5,212 bases of DNA, taken from an uncultured Marinilabiliaceae bacterium. Its GTDB lineage: Bacteria; Bacteroidota; Bacteroidia; Bacteroidales; Marinilabiliaceae. Under the pieces are notes generated by a model. The model saw only the letters and a program-made list of their open reading frames with translations, was not told where the DNA came from and searched no databases. The position numbers and the translations under genes are program-made. The stretch is taken from contig CAJONN010000140.1 in the NCBI GenBank assembly GCA_905235955.1, forward strand, positions 1 through 5,212, written 5' to 3'. Shown in pieces: positions 1 through 5,212 of this stretch. Every line of letters begins with the position of its first letter. The stretch's first letter is position 1.

Positions 1-37
1 TTAACATAATCATCTCAATGAGAAATTGATAAAAATT

Positions 38-63
38 TATTTTCCATCCCTCAACGGAAAATA
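38..63. repeat. Inverted repeat over the expected -33 region
   Basis: Two perfect 8-base arms, TATTTTCC (38-45) and GGAAAATA (56-63), are separated by 10 bases. The repeat ends 14 bases before the -7 element, so its right arm lies where a -33 box would be. It could be a regulator's operator. It could also be a weak terminator read on the minus strand, where a T-rich stretch follows. The arms are AT-rich, so chance is possible. Confidence 0.35.
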
Positions 64-77
64 TCGCGCTAAAACTT

Positions 78-85
78 TATCTTTG
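78..85 (+). promoter_or_regulatory. Bacteroidetes-type -7 promoter element for parE-parC
   Basis: TATCTTTG matches the Bacteroidetes primary-sigma -7 consensus TAnnTTTG exactly and is followed by C, as is common. It would put the transcription start near 89-93 and give parE a leader of about 165 bases. No TTTG-type -33 box lies at the usual spacing (about 54-58); an inverted repeat covers that place instead. It is the only perfect TAnnTTTG match I found upstream of parE. Chance matches also occur inside parC (2666-2673 and 3580-3587), so motif and position together carry the call. Confidence 0.6.
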
Positions 86-141
86 CAATCGTGAAAAAAA
101 GAAACCTCTACAATTTTTGTCTATTCAGAAAACTCAGAAGA

Positions 142-164
142 GCGTTTTGTTTTTTACAAAAGGC
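142..164 (+). other. Possible leader hairpin 1
   Basis: Arms GCGTTTTGT (142-150) and ACAAAAGGC (156-164) pair at 8 of 9 positions, with one G-G mismatch (144/162) and a five-T loop (151-155). If the promoter at 78-85 is real, this lies in the parE 5' untranslated region. No T-run follows the stem, so it does not look like an intrinsic terminator. It may be an RNA structure or a protein-binding palindrome. Confidence 0.3.
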
Positions 165-165
165 G

Positions 166-196
166 TTCTATTAATTGAAAATCAGAATTAACAGAA
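166..196 (+). other. Possible leader hairpin 2 / extended palindrome
   Basis: Arms TTCTATTAATT (166-176) and AATTAACAGAA (186-196) pair at 10 of 11 positions around a 9-base loop; the only mismatch is A170/C192. It starts two bases after hairpin 1. The AT-rich arms would make a weak RNA stem but a good operator-like dyad. No known riboswitch or leader family is recognised. Confidence 0.35.
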
Positions 197-212
197 TGCC
201 ACACAACTAACG

Positions 213-234
213 AATTGTTCTACCCCAGAAAATT
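213..234 (+). other. Possible leader hairpin 3 near the parE start
   Basis: AATT-G-TTCT (213-221) pairs with AGAAAATT (227-234) if G217 is bulged, leaving the loop ACCCC (222-226). It ends 24 bases before the parE ATG, close enough to affect ribosome access in a gene without a Shine-Dalgarno. The stem is short and AT-rich, so support is weak. Confidence 0.25.
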
Positions 235-258
235 TCTAATATAGAGTGCATTGCAACT

Positions 259-2172
259 ATGGCTGATGAAAAAATTTTAAACAACACATCTACATCTACT
301 TACGACGAAGACAACATCAAAACCCTCGAATGGTATGAGCATATACGGCGTCGCCCGGGTATGTACATTGGCAAACTTGGCGATGGTACATACGACGACG
401 ATGGCATCTACGTGCTACTCAAAGAGGTGATGGACAACTCTATTGATGAATTTATGATGGGCAATGGCAAAAAAATAGAAGTTACCATTACTGACCAAAG
501 CCGAGTTTCGATACGCGACTATGGACGTGGCATTCCGCTGGGCAAAGTAGTTGATGTAGCCTCAAAAATGAACACTGGCGGAAAATATGACAGCCAAGCC
601 TTCAAAAAGTCGATAGGTCTGAATGGCGTTGGTATCAAAGCCGTAAATGCACTCTCTACCACCTTCATAGTTGAAAGTGTGCGCGACGGACAGAAAAAAC
701 GCGTCGACTTCTCAATGGGGCAAGTAGTGAAAGAATATGACCTTGAGGAAACTAAAGAAAAAAACGGCACGCGAGTTAGCTTTACGCCCGATAACTCTAT
801 TTTTGAAAACTATCAGTATCACGACGACTTCGTGATAAACATGCTCAAAAACTATTCGTACCTCAACCGCGGACTGACACTCACCTACAACGGCGAACCA
901 TACAAAAGCGACAATGGCGTAGTTGACCTCTTGCAACACAACATGACCGAAGAAGCCCTCTACCCTATCATTCACCTTGAGTGCGACGACCTCGAAATAG
1001 CTATGACGCATGGCAACCATTATGGCGAAGAATATTATACCTTCGTCAACGGACAAAACACCACCCAAGGCGGCACACACCTCATAGCATTCAAAGAGAG
1101 CCTTGTAAAAACCATTCGCGACTTCTACAACAAAGACTACGACGTGAGCGACATACGCGCTGGCATCACTGCCGTAGTATCAATAAAAGTGCAAGAACCT
1201 GTGTTTGAGAGCCAAACAAAAACCAAACTCGGCTCAAAAGATATGGCTCCAACCGATGCACAAGACTCGCCCGTAGCTGGCATCACCATACGCCAGTTTA
1301 TGATGGACTTCCTGACCGAACACTTAGACAACTTCTTGCATCGCAACCCTGATACAGCACAAGCCATCAACGCCAAAATAAAAGACTCAGAGAGCGAACG
1401 CAAAGCCATTAGCGGCATACAAAAACAAGCCAGAGAAAAAGCCAAAAAAGCCAACCTTCACAACCGCAAACTACGCGACTGCCGCATACACCTTACCGAC
1501 GAAAAAAACGACGAACGCGAAAATACAGCCATCTTCATCACCGAGGGCGACTCAGCTTCAGGCTCTATAACCAAAGCTCGCAACGCCAACACACAAGCCG
1601 TATTCAGCCTCAGAGGTAAACCACTCAACACCTTCGGCCTCAAACGCGACATAGTTTACAAAAACGAAGAATTCTACCTCTTGCAAGCCGCACTCGACAT
1701 AGAAAACGGCATCGACAACCTGCGCTACAACAAAGTGATAATAGCCACCGATGCCGATGTTGACGGCATGCACATCAGGCTACTCACCATCACATTCTTC
1801 CTACAATTCTTCCCAGAAGTTATCAAAAACGGCCATCTCTTCATATTGCAAACACCACTCTTCCGCGTACGCAACAAACAAAAAACCATATATTGCTATA
1901 GCGAAGACGAACGCGACAAAGCCATCAAAAAACTTGGCAACAAACCAGAGATAACCCGATTCAAAGGTTTAGGAGAAATAAACTGGGAAGAATTCAGAGA
2001 GTTTATCAACGAAAACATGCGCCTCGACCCCGTACACATGAAAAAAGACGATGCCGTAAAAGGTTTGCTCGAATTCTATATGGGCAAAAACACCTCATCG
2101 CGCCAAAACTTCATCATCGACAACCTCGTTGTTGAAGAAGACCTTGTTGAAGAAGAAAACTTTGCTGATTAA
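259..2172 (+). CDS. parE: DNA topoisomerase IV subunit B (ParE), ATPase/TOPRIM subunit
   Basis: This is the ATP-hydrolysing subunit of topoisomerase IV, which works with ParC in the cytoplasm to pass one DNA duplex through another. A GHKL ATPase domain fills roughly residues 20-235. Its motifs are RPGMYIG (32-38), the catalytic Glu56 with Asn60 and Asp63 in [17 protein letters not shown] (87-93), [14 protein letters not shown] (120-133), Arg142 aligning with the aminocoumarin-contacting Arg136 of E. coli GyrB, and Gly170-Thr171. The transducer (about 236-405) carries the ATP-sensing QTKTKLG loop (319-325). The TOPRIM domain (about 421-540) has EGDSASG (429-435), RGKPLN (452-457) and metal ligands Asp498, Asp500 and Asp502 in [17 protein letters not shown] (567-573) lies in the tail. 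At 637 aa it matches E. coli ParE (about 630) rather than long GyrB (about 804). The tail ends in an acidic stretch. The ATG is the first in frame before the conserved region and lacks a Shine-Dalgarno, as is usual in Bacteroidota. A short-type GyrB is the alternative, but the EGDSASGS form and the partner favour ParE. Confidence 0.93.
   Translation: MADEKILNNTSTSTYDEDNIKTLEWYEHIRRRPGMYIGKLGDGTYDDDGIYVLLKEVMDNSIDEFMMGNGKKIEVTITDQSRVSIRDYGRGIPLGKVVDVASKMNTGGKYDSQAFKKSIGLNGVGIKAVNALSTTFIVESVRDGQKKRVDFSMGQVVKEYDLEETKEKNGTRVSFTPDNSIFENYQYHDDFVINMLKNYSYLNRGLTLTYNGEPYKSDNGVVDLLQHNMTEEALYPIIHLECDDLEIAMTHGNHYGEEYYTFVNGQNTTQGGTHLIAFKESLVKTIRDFYNKDYDVSDIRAGITAVVSIKVQEPVFESQTKTKLGSKDMAPTDAQDSPVAGITIRQFMMDFLTEHLDNFLHRNPDTAQAINAKIKDSESERKAISGIQKQAREKAKKANLHNRKLRDCRIHLTDEKNDERENTAIFITEGDSASGSITKARNANTQAVFSLRGKPLNTFGLKRDIVYKNEEFYLLQAALDIENGIDNLRYNKVIIATDADVDGMHIRLLTITFFLQFFPEVIKNGHLFILQTPLFRVRNKQKTIYCYSEDERDKAIKKLGNKPEITRFKGLGEINWEEFREFINENMRLDPVHMKKDDAVKGLLEFYMGKNTSSRQNFIIDNLVVEEDLVEEENFAD
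2128..2157 (+). repeat. 15-bp tandem repeat encoding the acidic ParE tail
   Basis: Two adjacent 15-base units (2128-2142 and 2143-2157) match at 13 of 15 positions and share TTGTTGAAGAAGA. In frame they encode VVEED and LVEEE (residues 624-633), giving the C-terminal acidic stretch. The five-codon length keeps the frame, and a small tandem duplication is the simplest origin. Confidence 0.7.
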
Positions 2173-2210
2173 CCCCCACCCTACCAACACATAACACATC
2201 TTATAGCATT
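2173..2210 (+). other. parE-parC intercistronic spacer
   Basis: These 38 bases are rich in A, C and T and contain a single G, so little RNA structure is expected. There is no terminator, no TAnnTTTG element and no Shine-Dalgarno before the parC ATG. This supports a single parE-parC transcript with parC started by a Shine-Dalgarno-independent route. Confidence 0.6.
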
Positions 2211-4862
2211 ATGAGCGACGAAATAAACGACGAATTTGACAACAACGAACTCGACAACAACATACCTGACGACGAACTACCCACATCTGACGATGAAGCA
2301 GCTCCGCTTTGGGACGAAGAACTTGTGCGCCACAGCCAACTACATGGCATGTATCGCACATGGTTTCTCGACTACGCCTCATACGTAATACTTGAGCGCG
2401 CCGTGCCTCACCTCAACGACGGACTCAAACCCGTGCAACGCCGCGTGCTACACGCTATGAGCCGACTTGAAGACGGCCGATTCAACAAAGTAGCAAACAT
2501 CATTGGTGCCACCATGCAATTTCACCCTCATGGCGATGCCTCTATTGGCGATGCACTTGTTGGTCTGGGACAAAAAGAACTCCTCATCGACACACAAGGA
2601 AACTGGGGCAACATACTCACCGGCGACTCAGCTGCTGCACCCCGTTACATCGAAGCCAGACTTACTAAATTTGCCCTCGATGTAGTTTTCAACCCAAAAA
2701 CAACCATCTGGAAAATGTCATACGACGGGCGCAACGAAGAGCCTGTAACTCTGCCAGTAAAATTTCCATTGCTACTGGCTCAGGGCGTCGAAGGCATTGC
2801 CGTAGGCTTAGCATCAAAAATACTTCCGCACAACTTCAACGAACTCATCGATGCCTCAATATCATACCTCAAAAATGAGCCATTCGAACTCTACCCAGAC
2901 TTCCCAACAGGCGGCACCATCGACGTATCGCGCTACAACGACGGCTTGCGAGGTGGCGTAGTAAAAGTGCGCGCCAAAATAAATAAAGTTGATGCCAAAA
3001 CACTGTCGATAACTGAAATACCTTTTAGCAAAACAACATCGTCGCTCATCGACTCAATACTGAAAGTAAACGACAAAAAAATAAAGGTAAAGAAGATTGA
3101 CGACAACACAGCTGCCACAGCTGAAATACTCATCACACTGCCTTCAGGCGCTTCGCCTGACAAAACCATTGACGCACTCTACGCCTTTACTGACTGCGAA
3201 CTCAACATATCGCCCAACGCCTGTGTCATTAGCAACAACAAGCCACACTTTATGGGCGTGAGCGAAATACTAAAACACAACACTGACAACACAGTAGCCC
3301 TACTGCGCCAAGAACTTGAAATAAAACTCAACGAACTTGAGCACCAATGGCATACACTCTCGCTCGAAAAAATATTCATCGAAGAACGCATCTACAAAGA
3401 CAGCGAATTTGAAGAAGCACCCAACGTCGATGCCGCTTGCGAACACATCGACCTACGCCTTACACCATACTATCCAAATTTTATCAGAGCCGTAACCAAA
3501 GACGACATTTTGCACCTGCTCGAAATAAAAATGGCACGCATACTCAAATTCAACTCCAATGCTGCCGAAGAAAAACTCGTAGCTTTGCAAGAAGAGATGG
3601 AGCAAGTAAAATATGACATAGAACACATCATCGACTATGCCATAGCCTACTTCAAACGCATCAAAAAACAATATGGCAAAGACCACCCACGCCTCACCGA
3701 AATACGCTCGTTTGACAACATCGACTCAACAAAAGTTGTAGTCAAAAACGAAAAACTCTATCTCAACCGCGAAGACGGATTCATGGGTTACGCACTCAAA
3801 AAAGGCGACTATATCTGCGACTGCTCTACCATCGACGACGTTATCATCTTCTACGAAGACGGCCGATTTGTTGTGAAAAAAATAGAAGACAAAGCCGACG
3901 TTGGCATGGGCATAATACACATAGCCATATTCAAGAAAAACGACATACGCACCATCTACCACGCCGCCTACACCGATGGCGAAACAGGCGTAGTATTTGT
4001 AAAGCGTTTTGCCGTTACAGGCATCACTCGCGACAAAGAATACTACTTCATCACCGAACACAAAAAAAGCAAACTCCACTACTTCAGTGCCAACCCCAAC
4101 GGTGAAGGCGAAATACTCAAAGTATTGCTCAAACCCAAACTCAAAATGCGCAATCTCGTCTTCGACTTCGATATGGCATCGCTCATGGTCAAAGGTCGAA
4201 CAGCACGCGGTAATGTGCTCACTAAGAACGAAATATACAAAATAGTTCTGAAGCAAAAAGGCAGCAGTACACTTGGCGGACGCAAAGTATGGTTTGAGCC
4301 CGAAACACTACGCCTCAATGCCGACGGACACGGACAGCTACTGGGCGAATTTGCTGCAAACGACCTTGTTTTGATTATCAACAGCAACGGCGAAGCCATA
4401 ACCACCAACTACGACTTTGAGCAACACTTTGACAATAACATACTGCGCATAGAAAAATTCAAACCATACAAAATATGGACAGCCGTATACTTCGATGGCG
4501 AATCAAAATCGTACTACCTCAAACGCTTCAAAATAGAGCCCGAGAAAAAACCACAACTCATCATCAGCGACTCGCCTAAGTCTAAACTCATCCTCTTCTC
4601 TGACGAAGGACATCCGCGCATCGAACTCAAGTATGGTGGTGCCGACAAAATACGTGGCAAAGAGGAGGTAGATGCAGCAGAATTTATAGCCGAAAAGAGC
4701 ATCAAAGCCAAAGGCAAACGCCTGACGCAATACGAAATAGATAAAATTACCGAACTCGAACCACTCATACCTACTGAAGAACCAGTATTAGAAGATAATG
4801 AAACAGAAGAGAAACCCACAACCACTGACGACAACACAAATAATCAGCCATCGCTTTTCTGA
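2211..4862 (+). CDS. parC: DNA topoisomerase IV subunit A (ParC), DNA-cleaving subunit
   Basis: This is the breakage-reunion subunit of topoisomerase IV and the partner of the ParE encoded 38 bases upstream. Residues 1-45 are an acidic, Asn-rich extension not found in E. coli ParC. The winged-helix core begins at YRTWFLDYASYVI (48-60), followed by DGLKPVQRR (70-78) and HPHGD (105-109). The catalytic Tyr146, preceded by Arg145, lies in AAAPRYIEARL (141-151). The tower region shows GIAVGLASKILPHN (195-208) and PDFPTGG (229-235). Charged helices at about 355-400 and 437-500 form the coiled-coil gate. From about 505 to 845 come beta-rich repeats of the GyrA/ParC pinwheel type (for example KGRTARGNVLTK at 661-672), without a clear Q-R-R-G-G-R-G GyrA box, which argues for topoisomerase IV. 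The tail (about 848-883) is acidic and ends QPSLF. At 883 aa it is longer than E. coli ParC (752), as I recall for Bacteroidota homologues. The next in-frame ATG (Met47) would leave almost nothing before the core, so 2211 is preferred. Confidence 0.93.
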   Translation: MSDEINDEFDNNELDNNIPDDELPTSDDEAAPLWDEELVRHSQLHGMYRTWFLDYASYVILERAVPHLNDGLKPVQRRVLHAMSRLEDGRFNKVANIIGATMQFHPHGDASIGDALVGLGQKELLIDTQGNWGNILTGDSAAAPRYIEARLTKFALDVVFNPKTTIWKMSYDGRNEEPVTLPVKFPLLLAQGVEGIAVGLASKILPHNFNELIDASISYLKNEPFELYPDFPTGGTIDVSRYNDGLRGGVVKVRAKINKVDAKTLSITEIPFSKTTSSLIDSILKVNDKKIKVKKIDDNTAATAEILITLPSGASPDKTIDALYAFTDCELNISPNACVISNNKPHFMGVSEILKHNTDNTVALLRQELEIKLNELEHQWHTLSLEKIFIEERIYKDSEFEEAPNVDAACEHIDLRLTPYYPNFIRAVTKDDILHLLEIKMARILKFNSNAAEEKLVALQEEMEQVKYDIEHIIDYAIAYFKRIKKQYGKDHPRLTEIRSFDNIDSTKVVVKNEKLYLNREDGFMGYALKKGDYICDCSTIDDVIIFYEDGRFVVKKIEDKADVGMGIIHIAIFKKNDIRTIYHAAYTDGETGVVFVKRFAVTGITRDKEYYFITEHKKSKLHYFSANPNGEGEILKVLLKPKLKMRNLVFDFDMASLMVKGRTARGNVLTKNEIYKIVLKQKGSSTLGGRKVWFEPETLRLNADGHGQLLGEFAANDLVLIINSNGEAITTNYDFEQHFDNNILRIEKFKPYKIWTAVYFDGESKSYYLKRFKIEPEKKPQLIISDSPKSKLILFSDEGHPRIELKYGGADKIRGKEEVDAAEFIAEKSIKAKGKRLTQYEIDKITELEPLIPTEEPVLEDNETEEKPTTTDDNTNNQPSLF
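2238..2282 (+). repeat. Degenerate 15-bp repeat encoding the acidic ParC N-terminus
   Basis: Three successive five-codon units encode DNNEL, DNNIP and DDELP (residues 10-24). The first two both begin GACAACAAC (2238-2246 and 2253-2261); the third is more diverged. They form part of the acidic, probably disordered extension ahead of the ParC core. Codon bias toward GAC and AAC could produce some of this similarity without duplication. Confidence 0.5.
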
Positions 4863-4972
4863 GCAAAGATGGATGAGGTGAGTTCAGAACATTGAAAACT
4901 GTATGATGACGAAGGATATATCACAAAATCCTTTGGGATGAGTATCAGCAACAAATTTCGGAGCAAAAAAGT
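4863..4972 (+). other. 3' untranslated region of parC
   Basis: No credible gene is present; start-to-stop frames here are very short (for example 8 codons from 4869 and 12 from 4904). A small inverted repeat, AAGGAT (4912-4917) with ATCCTT (4928-4933), could form a 6-bp hairpin, and ATCC (4928-4931) could pair instead with GGAT (4936-4939). Nothing else stands out before the terminator. Confidence 0.5.
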
Positions 4973-5018
4973 CAACGGAACACTCGATTGGGATAAGTGT
5001 TCCGTTGTAGTTTTTTTT
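4973..5018 (+). terminator. Intrinsic terminator after parC
   Basis: A perfect 12-bp stem, CAACGGAACACT (4973-4984) with AGTGTTCCGTTG (4996-5007), encloses an 11-base loop. It is followed by TAG and eight Ts (5011-5018). A six-A run just upstream (4965-4970) would act as the U-run on the other strand, so it may also terminate transcription arriving from the right. It lies 110 bases after the parC stop and closes the operon. Confidence 0.9.
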
Positions 5019-5084
5019 CTCAAATTAAGGAATTCTGATTCTGGAAAGGGAAGTTATTCTGAAGACAAAATTATATAAAAAAAT

Positions 5085-5092
5085 AATATTTG
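5085..5092 (+). promoter_or_regulatory. Weak -7-like element for a possible downstream gene
   Basis: AATATTTG followed by C matches TAnnTTTG except for A in the first position. No -33 box is evident at the usual spacing. If used, transcription would start near 5097 and read out of the window, toward possible ATGs at 5194 or 5198. The AT-rich setting makes chance matches likely. Confidence 0.25.
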
Positions 5093-5125
5093 CAAAAAAT
5101 AGTTAAATATTTAGCCAAAAAATAG
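5093..5125. repeat. Direct repeats flanking an AT palindrome
   Basis: The exact 10-mer CAAAAAATAG occurs at 5093-5102 and 5116-5125, 23 bases apart start to start (about two helical turns). Between the copies lies the perfect palindrome TAAATATTTA (5104-5113). The arrangement looks operator-like, just downstream of the weak -7-like element. The tract is very AT-rich, which raises the chance expectation. Confidence 0.4.
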
Positions 5126-5212
5126 ACACAAAATTAAAAGATCTGAAAAAATCATCATTCCACTCATTCTCATTTTGACAACAAACACAGAAAATGTATG
5201 GAGAGCGCTCAG

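Larger units (their letters stand above)
5019..5212. other. AT-rich intergenic region at the window end
   Basis: Beyond the terminator I find no supported gene. The stretch is dominated by A-runs (5077-5083, 5094-5099, 5117-5122, 5146-5151) and contains the weak promoter-like element and the direct repeats listed separately. Two overlapping frames open near the end, an ATG at 5194 (MYGERS) and one at 5198 (MESAQ). Either could begin a gene continuing past the window, but five or six codons are not enough to call one. Confidence 0.4.

Noticed and set aside
51..59. TCAACGGAA at 51-59 recurs in the terminator stem at 4972-4980
   Set aside because: A shared 9-mer in two non-coding stretches, with no extended similarity, is weak evidence of any link.
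180..189. AATCAGAATT in the parE leader is the reverse complement of AATTCTGATT at 5031-5040
   Set aside because: A 10-base match between two AT-rich intergenic regions that does not extend further; probably chance, not a mobile-element boundary.
712..1080. Long minus-strand open frame inside parE (122 codons)
   Set aside because: It lies entirely opposite the conserved parE coding sequence and shows no recognisable domain; it is a by-product of codon bias.
2666..2673. TAAATTTG, a perfect -7 match inside parC (another, TAGCTTTG, at 3580-3587)
   Set aside because: Both are inside conserved coding sequence with no downstream start that makes sense; treated as chance matches.
3726..4256. 176-codon minus-strand open frame opposite parC
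   Set aside because: The predicted product is rich in F, V, Y and E, as expected when A/C-rich coding DNA is read backwards. No motif or start signal supports it.
259..4862. Identity as gyrase (gyrB-gyrA) instead of topoisomerase IV
   Set aside because: The B subunit is short with the [14 protein letters not shown] form, the A subunit lacks a GyrA box, and the motifs match the Bacteroidota topoisomerase IV pattern as I recall it.
5111..5173. Minus-strand 20-codon frame for a hydrophobic peptide (MRMSGMMIFSDLLILCLFFG), superficially like a type I toxin
   Set aside because: AT-rich DNA readily yields short hydrophobic frames. I see no clear promoter or antisense RNA for it, and it overlaps the repeat cluster.
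5194..5212. Possible start of a further gene (ATG at 5194 or 5198)
   Set aside because: Only five or six codons are visible in two competing frames; not enough to call a CDS.

Overview
The window holds one two-gene locus on the + strand: both subunits of a type IIA topoisomerase, parE (259-2172) then parC (2211-4862), 38 bases apart. Together they make a complete ParC2ParE2 topoisomerase IV. ParE supplies ATPase, transducer and TOPRIM domains. ParC supplies the DNA-cleaving tyrosine, the coiled-coil gate and a C-terminal DNA-wrapping domain. The enzyme separates linked daughter chromosomes and relaxes supercoils. Gyrase is less likely: ParE (637 aa) lacks the large TOPRIM/tail insertion of long proteobacterial GyrB, and the ParC C-terminal domain has no recognisable GyrA box.

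The organism looks like a member of the Bacteroidota, probably Bacteroidales. Both proteins read like the topoisomerase IV type of that phylum ([14 protein letters not shown] with RGKPLN; ParC FHPHGDASIGDALV and AAAPRYIEARL). Neither gene has a Shine-Dalgarno sequence. A Bacteroidetes-style -7 element, TATCTTTG, lies upstream at 78-85. This assignment comes from motif memory, not a database search.

Layout: 1-258 is non-coding upstream DNA. It holds an inverted repeat (38-63), the -7 element, and three successive possible hairpins (142-164, 166-196, 213-234) before the parE ATG. The 38-base parE-parC spacer has no promoter or terminator, so the genes are probably co-transcribed. After parC come about 110 bases of 3' untranslated sequence and a strong intrinsic terminator (12-bp perfect stem plus T8, 4973-5018). 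The rest (5019-5212) is AT-rich intergenic DNA with a weak promoter-like element and a direct-repeat/palindrome cluster; it probably leads to a gene starting at or beyond the window end.

I see no undescribed multi-gene system, mobile element, CRISPR array, tRNA or rRNA. This is core housekeeping DNA. The points most worth a second look are a ParC C-terminus resembling a sliding-clamp-binding peptide (QPSLF), alanine at the quinolone-binding serine position of ParC, the structured parE leader, and a C-over-G bias on the coding strand that hints at lagging-strand placement.
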